A stretch of 64,000 bases of DNA from Phoenix dactylifera. Its lineage: Eukaryota; Streptophyta; Magnoliopsida; Arecales; Arecaceae. The position numbers were made by a program, and so were the translations under genes. Every line of letters starts with the position of its first letter. Position 1 is the first letter of the stretch. The DNA lies in NCBI RefSeq assembly GCF_009389715.1, contig NC_052399.1, forward strand, positions 15,999,646 to 16,063,645, given 5' to 3'. Below the pieces are notes generated by a model that worked only from the letters and a program-made list of their open reading frames with translations, ran no database searches and was not told the origin of the DNA. This document shows, in pieces, positions 38,052 through 51,419 of this stretch.

Positions 38052-41000
38052 TGTCCAAGGACCGCTTAAGACTTGAGAAGAGGAAAGAAAATCCCAAGTC
38101 ACTGCTAACATGCAAGAGATTTCTAAATTATGGGAGTAATGTTCTGGGACTTTCGTTGTGCGCACGCGAACAATTTTCTTACGATGCAGCAAGGGGGTGA
38201 TTGAGCAGCTCACGAGATTTGTTGCCAGGGTTGGTTAATTACTAAACTGCTAAATTTCAACAATCTAGTTTGTAGTAGAAGATCTCTTGTCTAGAACTTC
38301 TAGACAAAAAAAATATATATATACTTATCTTATTCTGTTATCAGATTTTTCTTTTTTTTTTTTTTTTGAAAGAATGAAGGGAGATTCATCTGCGCTATAA
38401 CCATTCATACTTCAAATTCTTGAAGCTGCATCATTTTTAAGACTCGAAAATAGAATCTTTAGTTGCTTGGTAAAGAAGTATGACCATCAAAGCAGATGCA
38501 GTTCGCATTTCCTTGTCAAAGATATCTTTGTTGTCCATCAGTGCTATCACATTTTTTAATCACGAGCAAGTAGTGAATTATTATGCATGAATTGAAGGCA
38601 AATAACAAACATAAATGCCACGTAATTTTTTTTTTTAAAAAAAGAAAACATACTTCTGGGCTAAGTATTTATCATCTTATTTCATATTCACTGTACGAAA
38701 AATTTGAGGTTTGACTCCAATATTTCATGCCACCAACCTATATCCTGTACTCAATGGGGTTGGAGTTAGAGACCCTATCCCAGATTTGTAATTGCAATAG
38801 GGCCAGCATGATTCAATCCTACATTGTCCTTCATGCTCCAACTTGGGATAAATTAACTATGTAATTAAGTAGTCATTGTGTAGTTGACATTCAACACAAA
38901 CCAAGTGATAATAATCATCAAATGTGCCGAAAGTTATAATCAATATTTCGCGAGATTTTTTTTTTTTTTGGTCGAGAGATAATTTATCCTTCATATGTTG
39001 AAATAATCAAAGAAGTAGATTCTTGTGTGGTGCGCATGCTCATGAACAGTGTACGAAGCACTTTGAGCTCATGCGGCCCATCATCATGGGTTTAATAAGA
39101 GGACCAATCAGCTTGTGGAGAGAACTTGTAATTATAGGTTGAAACTCCTAATGGGGCATATAAGCCACATGAGTCTACTACTAGCATTTGAATCTATCAC
39201 CATTAAAAAATGGCTGAAGCATTCTGGATTGCTGTACTTGTACGTCGGCGACGAAAGATCCATCTGGACACCACACTCCCCTGTTGCTTTGTGCTTTAGC
39301 ATAAAGTGAGTTCATAATTTTCTATTAGGGAAAAGCCTTCTTCCTTCCATACTCGTTTTATGATCCTTCTCTAATTTGGCTTATAGAGCCGCTTAACATT
39401 ACATGTCTCGAAAGGTCATCGTTAAGAGGCATGACCAAAGAAGAGAAGGAGATGCGGCAAATTGATTTGTGCAATCCATGTCGCAGCATCTTACAGCTAT
39501 CACTAGCTATATTTGCATCGACATTTATCTTGGTGAAGCACCTAACACTAGCGGTAGTATAGAAATAGTCCAGATGTAGGGAATATTGTGGGGAGAGCAA
39601 TATGCGCATAATGTCTTAGGTCTCCCCTAAACATATTCCTTTGCCTAATTAACCTCAAAATTAAATGAGTTAAACCGGTGAAAACCAACTTAAAATGAAT
39701 ATCGAATCATGAATTGTTAATGTTGCAGTATATTTCAATAGTGATATCCCGCCCCGACTTGAACCTAGATTTCATTTAGAACCTTCGATTGTATCGTTAT
39801 TCTCATTTCTGTTTCAACCTTTGTTTATACCTCCACCTTGACATTAGACCTAGTTCATATTCTAGTTCTAGTCATGGTCTTTACTAGTTATAATAGACCA
39901 TCACTATAGATGATAACAGAGTATATCTAAATCAATCCAAAAAAAATCTATGTTCTCTGATTGTTATCATTAAGAATAACAAGGGAAGAATTGCTAGTTA
40001 TTCCAAAGAAATGATGTGAGAATTATTCGGGTCAAACGACATGGTAAGCACCTCTCCCATGCGTTTGAACCCAAAATCTCCTCCAATCAGAGCGGTGCAA
40101 CCACCAGGCCACGGTCCATTTAAAATCTAGTTGATTTATAGTTCAAAGCCCAACAGTAAATCAAAAGCTAATTTGAAGTATACTCCATGGTTATTGATCC
40201 TGCGTCAAGCCAAATCCAATTGCTATGCCGAGATTTTAAGTTTCACCGGTTCCTGCAGTCAAACAATCTCAAAATCCCAAGTTCAATTGACATGAGCTGA
40301 GTCTTAGACCTTACCTTATTAAGAGGAGAAACCAAAATGTGGAGTGAAGTCATCGTCAATGTTCTACTCTCTGACTTCGAGCTCAACTTTAATTAGATCG
40401 AATTGAAGCTTAACTTTGATTTCGATGTAAATTATGATTCAAAATGACTTAGATTGCAAAATTCGTCTTAGCCACAGCTACTTTATAGATCATGGTATGA
40501 GCACAAATTTTTGTATGATGGGCAACCCTTATCTCCAGTTTTAACTTCTTGATTAGTATTTTTATTGCCCAGAAGAGCGATCTCGGCCGTTAAATTAGAA
40601 ATGGGGGCCACCATGTCCATCATGTTCATTAGATATGACTGTCCATCAAGTTAGGAGCCATCAAGTGCTTAAGAAAAAAGAAGAGGAAGAAAAAAAAAAG
40701 AAGAAGCAAGTCTAGCCTTTCGACTGTGCCCCGTATATCAAGTCAAGGGAGAGGTTTTCACTGTTTGGGCCACAGCTGGGCCGGGCCAATCCAACTGGCT
40801 AAAGTCTATCAATTCCTCCATGGACATGGATCACGCCAGTATATCCTGCTGAAAGTTTTTAGGGAGGGAGTCAATGATGTACTTTAGACTTTTTCTTAAA
40901 AGCTATATATTAGGCTTAACACTCCCCTCACGTATTGCTTGGATCACGCCCATGAAGACAAAAATTGAAAAATTGAAGCCAAATAATTAAATAAATATTA

Positions 41001-41190
41001 GGTTTGAAGGAATTTGTCCAATAATACTATGTTAAACTATTGACTTGCAGTGGTTAATTAAGACACTTGCTACGTGCCAATGCTATGCTTCTCATTGAAA
41101 AAGAAAAAGGAGGGGGCAGAAAAGAAAAGATGATTAGAAAAGAATTGCTCAACAATTTTATTCAGGATTGAGAGATGAAACACGCTAATG
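38052..41190. other. Intergenic, mostly AT-rich
   Basis: No protein-coding exons were recognised. It contains A/T homopolymer runs (38350-38367, 38628-38642, 38958-38970) and one tRNA-derived SINE-like head (40050-40120). The last 150 bp probably form the KAS I 3' UTR. Confidence 0.45.
40050..40120 (-). mobile_element. Possible tRNA-derived SINE head
   Basis: On the minus strand, GTGGCCTGGTGG (40101-40112) resembles a pol III A box and GGGTTCAAACGC (40061-40072) a B box, separated by 28 bp. This spacing and the GTGGCCTGGTGGTT opening are typical of plant SINEs. No tail or target duplication could be defined. Confidence 0.45.
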
Positions 41191-41353
41191 TCAGTTCATA
41201 TTAATGGGGAAATACAGGACATGCAGAACGAGCAACAAGCTCAAAATGCTCATCAAAATATATTTTGATCTGATAAGCGTTCTGCAACCGGCATTAGAGA
41301 ATAACTGGAAACATCTCGTAGATGGGACCAGAAGAAACAGCTCCTCTTGGTGC

Positions 41354-44300
41354 TTACGGCATGAAGGGAGCAAAAACAACCACAGAATTATGACCCCCGA
41401 AACCAAACGAATTAGAGATGGCTGCCAAAAAAGAAGCAGAAGGTTAGAATGATCCGTAGAGAGAGTAAACTTGCACAGGAATATCCGAATTCATGCAGGG
41501 GCGCACAGAAGTCGATGAATGGAAGCTAGAAACACATTGGTTTGTGAGCAAACAGCACTTATATGCCAAGATGCATCATTTTAGGAACATATACTGAGGT
41601 GCAAACTTACCGACATTAACTTCATGCTTCTTCTTTACGTTGGGGACGGTGTCAATGGTGACATCAGGCTCCAAGTTCTACATCAAACAAAGACAGAGGC
41701 ATCAAGCAATGTTATATCATAATTAACATATCAAGCAATATCATAATTAGTAACAACTGGAAGGAACAGCCTATGGCAATTGGTGAGAATTTTTGATATG
41801 AAGCTTGTACATTTTGGTTGATAGTTGGATGCAGCCAGCCTGTTGTGATAGCTTTGATGGTTGCAATTGCTTCTAGTCCACCAGCAGCTCCAAGGCAATG
41901 CCCAATCATCGACTGCAGTAGCACGAGATACAGGTAGAGCCTCGAAGTCATAATTACATAAGTCAATGTAAAAATCTAATGAACTATTGAGCTAATATTA
42001 TACGCAAGTCAAGGATGAGAATTTAATCGCTTTTCATTGCTATGTGATCCTTTCATTTAATATAGTTTGATGTGATAAGACAATAAAAGGAAGGATGTGG
42101 AGTATATGAGAACAAAGCAGTAAAAAGCTGAAGTATTTCACACTAAAATTGATAGCCTCCCCCAGATCTGTACTATGATAATTACTAAAATAAAGAATGC
42201 AGCAATAATTTTGGGCATATTATTTATGGAGACTATTTTAGGAATATAAAGATGGCAAATAATCTATCCCATATTCCAGATGGACTTGCATAACTTCTAA
42301 TGCAGGCTTGCAGCTTGAATCTATCCTACAAATTTGTACATGAGCAGTGGAGGCTTGCCTTTGTTCCATTCATTTTCATTTCAGATGTGTCTTTGAAAAC
42401 CTTCTTGATGGCATTTACTTCTGCTAAATCTCCAGCAAGTGTTGATGTTGCATGAGCATTGACATAATTCACCTGAAGTATTTTGTTGTTTGCATATCCA
42501 TCAGAATTTGAAAAGATAATAAGATGTCGTCCAGAATTAACTGATTGATCATGAAAGCAGTGCTAGAAGATGATATCTGCAAAATGGTCGCATATGGTTG
42601 TTTAGAGTATGATGACCTCCTCAGTGGAGACTCCTGCATCTTCCAAGCTCTTGACAATGCAAGAAGAGACCCCAAGTCCATCGGAACGAGGATCGGTCAT
42701 GTGATGCGCATCGCAGGTTATGGCGCCTCCAAGATACTCTGCAACTATAGTCGCGCCCCTCTTTCTTGCATGCTCCAAACTCTCCATAATCTGTCATGAA
42801 AATTAAAGTAATTAAGGTCACCGTTGCACATAAATGGTCGGTTTAGGGCAGCTTGTGCACGCAGCGGAGCAATCTGTACACATCTCAAAAATATACATAA
42901 AGTAGCCAAAATGATTTGAAGTGCTGAGAGCATATCCCTAGCGTATCGGCGGGTACTAATTCTCTGGAAATTTGTACTAGATTTATGAAACAATCGACCA
43001 ATTTGTTTCTGCTTATCGAACAAGCTAGAGTAGTGGCATTATCACTACTTGCACATTTCAGCATACTTAACTGCGTAAAAGCTTAAATTATCAAGTTCCC
43101 TCCATTCTTGACTTTCCCAAATGCTAAGTTCTGACAAACAATCAGTTTTATCTTTTCAAATATATATAAGATGCAGCCCTCCTATGATGGAAGAATTCCA
43201 TACATCCAACTGCAAAGGCTAAGATACACTCAGACTTGGGAGATTTTAAATAAATATCTGATACTAAGCATTCTGTGTGTATGATAAGGTCCACCATTAG
43301 ATAGCCATGCATCATACCTGAAAATTCATGTGGTGTCATGTGAAAGGCTAGATGTTAGAAAACAAAGAAACATGAACTAACAATCATCTCGTAGATATGA
43401 ATGCTGCTAAATAAATGTGAGACGGATGATCGAAATAATCTTCAGCAACTTTATTCCCTCCTTGAGAATAGGATTTGGGAAATGGAGCTATCAAAAAACA
43501 AAAAAATATAAGAGGATGGACTTACGAGGACGCCAGATCCCTCCCCCATGACGAAACCATCTCGGCTTCTGTCCCAAGGCCTGGAAGCTTTCTCTGGCTC
43601 GTCATTTCTTTGTGACAGTGCCCTGCATGCGATGAATCCGCCAACTCCAGTAGGCAGGATGGCAGCCTCTGTTCCTCCAACAACCATGATGTCGGCTTCA
43701 CCTCTCCTTATGTGATTGGCAGCAGCATAAAAGCAGTAGTTTGCAGTCGCACATGCCGTGGAAATGGAGTAGTTCGGTCCCATCAAACCTGTGTCTATAG
43801 CCAACAACGCCGATCCCATGTTCGTGATGGAGTAAGGAATGAAGAAAGGAGTGATTTTATTGTAACCCTTTTGGATCAGAGCCTCAACTCCTTTGCTGAA
43901 AGCCGTTAAACCACCCATGCCTGACCCTACCAGCACTCCAATTCTCGACCTGTCCATCTGCATGCAACATGAAAGGGGGCAAGAGGCTGTGAATCGAATA
44001 CGATTTATTTTTTTTCACAACTTCTTTCGGAGGATTCGCCATCTTTACATGCAAGAAGTGAGAGAAAAGACACTGCTGCCAAACTTAAAAGTGGTAATTT
44101 TCTCATCCAGACTTCTTACATTCCAGAGTCCAGACTCTAGTTATGATTCAGCCTGGGAAATGCGGATCTTTCTGTCGCATGTAAAAGGTAAATAATTTCT
44201 TATCTTTAATGGATGACTTATCTAATTTCTTAGAAATTCTACAAAGGAGTAGTCTGTCAGAGGATTGCGCGACACAAAAACGAAAAAGAAAAAAACGACT

Positions 44301-44371
44301 GCGCAAACATAATCATTTTTGCGTCAGCACTACTACTGAGCTTTACCTTGTCTTTGTGGAAATATCAACTA

Positions 44372-44408
<37 letters not shown>

Positions 44409-45284
44409 ATTTGATTCGTCTCCAAATTTAGTTTTTCAACAGGATTCTACTCACAGATTGCAGGACTTCTGGTCCAAGGTTAGCATCGTCAAGAGCTCTT
44501 TTGCCAGCAACTAGGCAATATCTCCAGCAGTCATCGAGCCGGCGATCGTTCTTCCCATCAATGTAGCCTTTCGAGGAGAAGTCTCGGATCTGTCCACCAA
44601 ATCGTACAGAGTAAGAAGAAGCATCAAATCGGTCGATCAGGCTGATCCCGCTCTGTCCTTCCAAGAGCTTGCTGTAAAACGTATCAGCGTCGCTCCCAAA
44701 CACCGATACTAGGCCCATCCCAGTCACCACTATCCTTTTCTTGGGATCCTTCTCTCGCGTTGGAGCGGCAACGGTCGGGGAAGCCACTGCTCTTATCCTT
44801 CGAGATTTAAGAGCTTGGGAGAGATAAGAAAATAAAAATTCCGCAATCAAAAATCAAACAAACGATTCAAGGCTAATTGCATTAGCTTTTGAAATGCAGA
44901 AAAGAAAAAACCATCAAAAACCACAAGCGAAACAAGAGGTTTCTGCCATCGATCGTTACTATAACTGTGGGCAAGTTGGTTATCGACTCCATTCGATTGC
45001 AAGGATATCAGATGCTTCCATGAGATAGTTTATAAGCTTAGAAGCATCTTCCGACCAATCCATATAAAACATTCTATATCAAGACCCTGAAAGAAGAGGG
45101 AGAGTGGGAAGGACTCACATGGCGGAAAAGGAGAGGACCCATTTGGCTTCCTCACAGCACAGGAAGCCATCTGCTTGCTCCCCAACAAAGGCCTTAGGCC
45201 ACTATACTGCTTGAGAGGAGAGGAGGCTTCGCCCATCACCCCCAACTCTTTTCCCCCGACCACCATACTAGCACTCGCGGCCAT
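41354..45284 (-). CDS. KAS1: 3-oxoacyl-[acyl-carrier-protein] synthase I, plastid, 493 aa
   Basis: Eight coding exons on the minus strand: 45119-45284, 44455-44813, 43526-43957, 42617-42790, 42359-42472, 41811-41912, 41611-41677 and 41354-41421, totalling 1482 nt in phase. It condenses malonyl-ACP with growing acyl-ACP, the elongation step of plastid fatty acid synthesis up to C16. Residues 1 to about 65 form a Ser/Ala-rich transit-peptide-like leader. The mature part begins near KKRIVVTGMGLVSVFG. Catalytic features are visible: Cys244 in STACATANYCF, His384 in NAHATSTLAGD, Lys415 in NGTK and His420 in SMIGHCLGAAGG. The end NSFGFGGHNSVVVFAPF is typical. TACATANYCF and FFIPYSITNMGSALLAID favour KAS I over KAS II. 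The intron after NGTK uses a GC donor (AAG|GCAAGC at about 42358). Nothing suggests loss of function. Confidence 0.95.
44379..44407. repeat. (GA)n microsatellite in KAS I intron 2
   Basis: About 14 GA units lie within the intron between coding exons 2 and 3, less than 50 bp from the splice donor at 44454. Confidence 0.9.
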
Positions 45285-45560
45285 TTCTTGTCCTCGCTCT
45301 GTTTCTCTCTCTGGAGTCTGGAGAGGTGTGGAGAGGGGGAGAGAGCAGGATATAAGCGAGAGAGAGGAGAAGAGAAGAGAAGGGGATGGAGTTTTCAAGG
45401 AGACTCCATTGTTTTGAACTTCCAACTTCGGCTTTGGAGACTCCGCTGCCTCGCCAGCCAACAAAGAGGAGCACGAAATAGTTTCCAACGTTCTGGAAGT
45501 CGGCAACGATTACCACGACACGGTTGCCTTGCCTCCCCTTTTCTCTTGGAAATGAAGGCA
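45285..45560 (-). promoter_or_regulatory. KAS I 5' leader and possible core promoter
   Basis: A GA/CT-rich leader lies upstream of the ATG, with a TATA-like GCTTATATCC at 45348-45357 on the minus strand, about 65 bp from the start codon. Such a short leader with CT-rich elements is plausible for a plastid lipid gene, but the transcription start was not determined. Confidence 0.4.
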
Positions 45561-46531
45561 CGTCTCAGCTTTTTATACGTTCAAATTTGCTGTTGTGTGT
45601 AATAAATAATAGGAAGGGCAGCAGCTTCTCTCGGTCCGCTCTCTCCCTCGCTTTAACCGTTTTCGTCCGAACAACTACCCACCGTCGTCATGTTTTCCTT
45701 TCCCCCACCTATTTCCAGCGTTAAATGTGTGAAAAATTTTAGGGGAATCCTTCACACAAATTAATAATAACATAGACTATATATGGGAGCTAGTCACCAT
45801 TTCTTGATCATGTCTCAGAAGTTAGATTCAAAGAGAGGCTGGTCTGAGGTTCGACCGATTGGATTTGGTTTGAAAGAATGGGTGTGGAGTGTTTTGGGAC
45901 AAGGAAATTTAGCCATCGAAGTATCTAAGTAAACATTGAGCTTGGTGTGAAACACGAAACAGATTGGCAGCATTTTTAGAGCAATGAAGCTTGACATTAA
46001 GGATCAATTAAAACGCCAGCCTGCTGGCCCCATTTTATGTCTGCAATTAAATGAGCTGGCGACTGCTGCTGTGTCACTCGAGATTGGAGAGTATCCAAGA
46101 TTTCGTTTGAATGGCAAAAGTTACATTAATCCAAGCCAAATAAGATTATCTTGATGAAATTTGAAATGTTTCAACCAAGCCAAATCAAAGAAGGTCATGA
46201 ATCAAAATAATGCACAACTTCGCATATCTAAGAATAAATGCCAATAGCATTAGAGTTTTCTCATATCGTCGTCTAAAGCACCAGCATGGCACATCGTGGT
46301 AAGGGATGATGCCTAAGCAATTGATGGCTGAAGAGAATAACACTGGCTGAATCTTATGGATGAAGTTGGCTCGAATCCAACGATCGTCAAACTTTGAACG
46401 AAGCTAGTTCAGTGTTCAATTATACTAAAAATAAGACACTTCCATCATGCATAATACTAAATGTTCGTCTTGTTTGGACCTTCTCATAAAGTTTGAATTT
46501 CACTTCTGCTGCTGCACAAGGATAGAATACT

Positions 46532-46534
<3 letters not shown>

Positions 46535-46586
<52 letters not shown>
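46535..46586. repeat. (TA)n microsatellite
   Basis: About 52 bp of uninterrupted TA. Confidence 0.9.
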
Positions 46587-46589
<3 letters not shown>

Positions 46590-48583
46590 AGGGAGGCAAA
46601 GCCACCCTGCCTTTATTAGAAAATGAGAGTTTACATAAACTATTTATTAAAAAAATGCAAGAAAGAAAAACACAAAAAAATAATAAAAATCTTTTACAAA
46701 GAATAGTGGTCTGTAAATAGACCTATTAAACTATTCAACAAGCTGAACAATCTCATAAATGATTTAAATAATCTCTGTATTTTCAATGCGCAACTGTATA
46801 AGCTTTGTATCATGATGTGATAGAATACTCAGAATAATCTATTCTGATATTTAAAAGAATATTTTGAAAATGATTATGGAAGGGTGGGGATAAGAACAAA
46901 TAAATAGGATGGAATTATGGAAATTCAGGTTTGCAGAAGATGATGCATGGGACAAATCTTATACCATTGGGAGAGTGTGATTCTTTTGAATTCAATATCA
47001 TCTTGTAATACCCATTTATGTTTAATTATGTCACTCCTTATAGGTGAAAAGTTTGATGTATGAGAGCAACCTTCCATGGAGGGTGAGATCTCTTTAGCAA
47101 CTTTCCGTAATTTTATCTCATCAAATAGCAGTTGGTTACGGGGCTTTTTTCATATGTTCAAGTATGCTCACTTTGGTACTTCTCCTAAGAGTTAATGTGA
47201 TGGTTGATGGTGTTGCTGCCAGGCTAACACTGTAGACCCGAATGATATTTTGTGGGTAAGAAAGAGTGTATTTCTTATGTAATTTATCGTATAGTATTAA
47301 AAGATTGACCAACATTGCGGTGGCATTGTCCAAGTAGAAGGGTAAGCTGGTTTCCAAGAACCAAGTAGAAAATTGAAGGGCTAACCTTTGCAGAAATCAT
47401 TGATGCCTTTGTGGGTGGATTCTTTATGATTCATATAATGTTGTTTACCCACTTGCCAGATTAAAATCTCTGGAATCTGTTTGTTAATTTGAAACAAAAG
47501 GATCTTCCTGTGAATATTTAAAAGCACAATGATATAACTTTTCAAAGCTCAAATCAGAATCCAAACATCTTCGAGTAGAATTAGGAACATTACTGCCTCC
47601 TGGCTAACAACTGATGGAGTTTCAAGTTGATCTAATTTCTTTCTTAGTTTATCACCTTCTTCTGATGGTAGTATTGCATCTAAAACTTCTATTGGGTTCA
47701 AGGTTTGAACCTGTGAAAAAACCTAGATATACTAGAAATGGCCCTTTACAAAAGAATGCACTCAATGTTTGGGAACCCTCGTTCCCGATGTTTCCTGAAA
47801 CAAACTCTGAGCCATACCCACCAAGCCTAGCTCAAAACCACTTGAACTTCCCAACATTTCAAAGCCATAAGAAACAAGAATTTTCGAGGAAACTAGCATG
47901 TAGGCACCTGCAAGGGAGGAGACAAACAGGGCAAGAGATAAGAGTGCAATCCATTCAGATTTCAAATCAAAGGGTCCAATCCATAGGACTCAAATTATAG
48001 AAAAAAAAATAAGTACAGTCTGTTTCCATGTTTTATGAAAGATGTCCATTTGATTGGAAAAGAGAGTGAGAGAGACATAGCGCATCTGGTAATTAATGCA
48101 GCGTAGAAAGTTGGGGAATTAATATATTAAGATAGGCAGCATAATAAATCCTTAAAAATTACAATCTGTGGGCACCACCAGCATCAGATGTTCGGAGTTC
48201 ACCATTAGTAGCTAGTGCTTATAACCTGGTTTTTTTAATATGATAGCTAAAGCTTTGTCGTTTTCTATCCTCTGAAATTATCGAAGCCATCTTCCTTTTG
48301 CTAGCTATGCCTACCACTAATAAAGCAAAAGGGCTGGATATTCCAAATGTAACCATATGGAAACCATACGAGTTCGAAACATTTATTATAGCATCCCAAT
48401 CTCAGTGCAAAATTTATATTAGAACGCTCTAAAGATCTTGAACTTGAATATGTGGCTTATCAAAAATTACAACAAGTTTTGGTGTCAGCTTTATGACCTC
48501 GCTTTCATATTCTAGATCTGTTCTCCAAAATTGTTAGCGTATATGATTGTTTCTCATTTTTAACATCCAAGTCGTGCCGCTAA

Positions 48584-48741
48584 AGGCCTGTTTGGTTTGG
48601 CATAAGTGGGCCGAGCGGGAGCCCACTTCATTGAGGTTCCTTCAGGTCCTCCTGGGCTGAAACCACTTTCTGCCTTTGATCTCTTCAATGAGACCAGGCA
48701 GGAATTCAGTTCAGCTCCACTTTGGAGGCCAACAAACATCT
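48584..48741. mobile_element. Possible small Tourist-like MITE
   Basis: The left end is AGGCCTGTTTGGTTTGG and the right end GGCCAACAAACATCT, partial inverted repeats flanked by TAA at 48581-48583 and 48742-48744. The inner arms AAGTGGGC and GCCCACTT are also inverted. It is about 158 bp with no coding capacity. The termini are imperfect, so the call is tentative. Confidence 0.45.
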
Positions 48742-48837
48742 TAAGTGGGCTCACCTGGTCCGAATTGAGTTCAGATGCCTAATTAGAGCACCAAGCAGGA
48801 TATATACACAATATATAGAGTTATAAAGTAGTCCTCT

Positions 48838-48839
<2 letters not shown>

Positions 48840-48891
<52 letters not shown>
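48840..48891. repeat. (AC)n(AT)n compound microsatellite
   Basis: Twenty AC units followed directly by five AT units. Confidence 0.92.
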
Positions 48892-48892
<1 letters not shown>

Positions 48893-50450
48893 TGCTCCTT
48901 GAATGCTCCCTTACGATGTATTTTGCACGACATTCTACTGTAGCAATTACTGTGGCTTAGAATTGATATCAAAGCCATGTGTTCCTTCATGCAGGGGACG
49001 TAATATACCACCAGGCTGTATTAGCAATATGAAACAAATCGAGTCAGGAAAACACCGCAGGTATCTTATTAGAGGACATATTTTGAGTTTCTCAGAATAG
49101 ATCAGTTACCGGCTTGAATAAGACAATTACATTAGTGCTACTATTTCATACTCGCTCGATGATGTCATCCTTCATTTAACTGGATATTATATGTTATACA
49201 TTAAGAAAATAAACACAGAAGATACTTTATGGTAGAGTTTCATGATTGCAGCACAACATAACCTCAAGTTGCAGCGGCTGCAGTCTTAACAATTTGGAAT
49301 ATGGCGGGCATTCAATGAGCATAATTATTAAGCAATTTGAGAACAGAAATTTGAAGAATATTTCAGGAATTCGTTGATTATAAATCATTTATTAAGTTGA
49401 AAAAGTTTTTTTCCTAATGCACAGGTTTTTGGTATAAAGCATACAGAACAGCAATTTTTGCTGACCTTACTGGACATTAGCGGAAACTTTGGTTCCAATA
49501 TAGACTTAAGTCTGCTCCTTCAGATATGAATGGATCAAATTTAATAAAAACAGAGGCTGTTCGAACCAAGAGAGCAGCCAAAGCAATGTGAAATTTCTAT
49601 GGCTACAATATCCTAAAAGGCTTCCAATGTTGCGACAATAGGATAAACCAACTTTCTAATGCCATTTCTTCTTGTTCCTCTTCTTCTTCTTTTTGCATGG
49701 ATGGACGTCCATCCATCACAATAAACAATGGAAAAGATGCATCATGAGCATTTCATATCTTATGCATTTGCATAACCTAATATGGCCATTGAAATCTTTA
49801 AAATACCCAAGAAAACAAGTCACCTTTATGCAGTTATTATTGCAAATATACATCATAAACCTGTTTAAAGTAATAAGAGAGAAACCTCCATATATGAAAC
49901 AGCATCAACAATAGATACGAGGTCCAGCAATATCTCCAGATTTTATAACATGTCCGATCTAAAACAACTGAAGATGATAGACATGATTTTCTCAAATCAT
50001 ACGTGCCCTAAATCTTTTCCCTACTGTATTTAAGAAACAGGTGCAGCACGTACATTCTGTCTCATGAAAGCACATATAGTTTCAGATTTAACAATCATAA
50101 AATAATTTGCACATACCTGATACCTGTCTCATGCATGTACACCAAATTCAATATAATGAGTTATGGTCTCCCTTCTTATACCACTATCGTGTTTTAACAT
50201 CATTTTGATGCCACTCCTGGACTTCTCCTCTGAATTAATTGAAATTTCTGAATGGAGCTAGAACACTTAATTCTCTTCTGTTTGTGATCATTAAATGAAT
50301 CCAACCCTGTTCACTTCGACATGGAAGGAGGCCAAAATGCTCATGGAAGTATTACCCATTGGAAAAGGACACAAGCTGACAAGAAGTGAAGCAACGGATC
50401 TAAAAGCATAAAATAAGATACTGATTTCCCAGGTTACTATAAATGCAGAT

Positions 50451-51419
50451 GGTTACTGAAAATTCTATGCCAATCTATAGATGACAAGTACTGCAGAATC
50501 ACTATCACGAGAAGCCAATGATGTGAAATCTGGAGTGAAGAAAAAATTAATTACAGAAGAGCTTCCCAAAGATCTAAACTGCTCATCAATCAATATTGAT
50601 TTCCCAAGTAAGTTAGCCATTCTCCTCTGAAGAAGATAGAATTTTAATTGTCTGCTAAAATCAAAATATTTCACAACATTATTGAATATTGCATGATCGA
50701 CAATCACGGATAAATATTTATGCTCAACATGAGAAAGAACAACTTGCTGATATCAGATTCACATGACAATAAAACAACCCAATGTTTTTAGCACAAGCAT
50801 TCCCCCTTAGTTCTTCTGGTTGCATGCTCACAGATAAATATATCTCCCCTCGCTTAAAAGCCATTATAGTCAATCGCATGACATTATACTCAACATGAGA
50901 AAGAACAATTTGCCGATATCAGATTCACATGACAATAAAACAACCCAATGTTTTTAGCACAAGCATTCCCCCTTCGTTCTTTTGGTTGATTGCATGTTGT
51001 ATGCCCACATGTATGCTACAATAACCAAAAGCCTAACATGGATAAATTCATCAAAACCCAGGCAGATGAGAAACTAGCAATACACACTCTTCAAGAATCT
51101 ATAATTTACATAAAAAACTCTAACCGATCACACCAATCACATTCTCAGATTGCATCAATTAATTAGCAAATCACCACCATGACTTGCAGAAGCAGAACCT
51201 TGTAAAACAAATCTTGGCAGATTCACAAATATATGTATACATGCACAAACCACGTAATGCAATCCAAAGGGGGAGAAAATTTAAGGATTTGCTGAATGCC
51301 ATTCAAGCTCACATCACCAAAATTCAGTGCCGCAATAAGGAGATTCGGTTTAATCAGTTACCTCCCTCCTCGTACACCGTGGAAATTTCGAGCATGGAAG
51401 CTTGAGATGAAAGCCTTTC
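50451..51419 (-). other. Downstream region of the phytolongin gene
   Basis: Lies 3' of the phytolongin stop codon and may include its 3' UTR. It contains a direct duplication of about 107 bp (copies from 50723 and 50889, offset 166 bp) with a few substitutions. No other coding feature was recognised. Confidence 0.45.
50723..50994. repeat. Direct duplication, about 107 bp, offset 166 bp
   Basis: CTCAACATGAGAAAGAACAA begins a block at 50723 that recurs at 50889, continuing to ACAAGCATTCCCCCTT and beyond with few mismatches. The copies are separated by about 60 bp of unrelated sequence. Confidence 0.8.

Larger units (their letters stand above)
45561..50450. other. Intergenic, no gene seen
   Basis: About 4.9 kb with no recognisable exons. 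It holds a (TA)n array, an (AC)n array and one small Tourist-like MITE. A 128-residue open frame at 47614-48000 has no identifiable motif and no splice context, so I do not call it a gene. Confidence 0.45.

Noticed and set aside
47614-48000. 128-codon plus-strand ORF
   Set aside because: There is no recognisable domain, splice context or promoter; it could be chance in an AT-moderate region.
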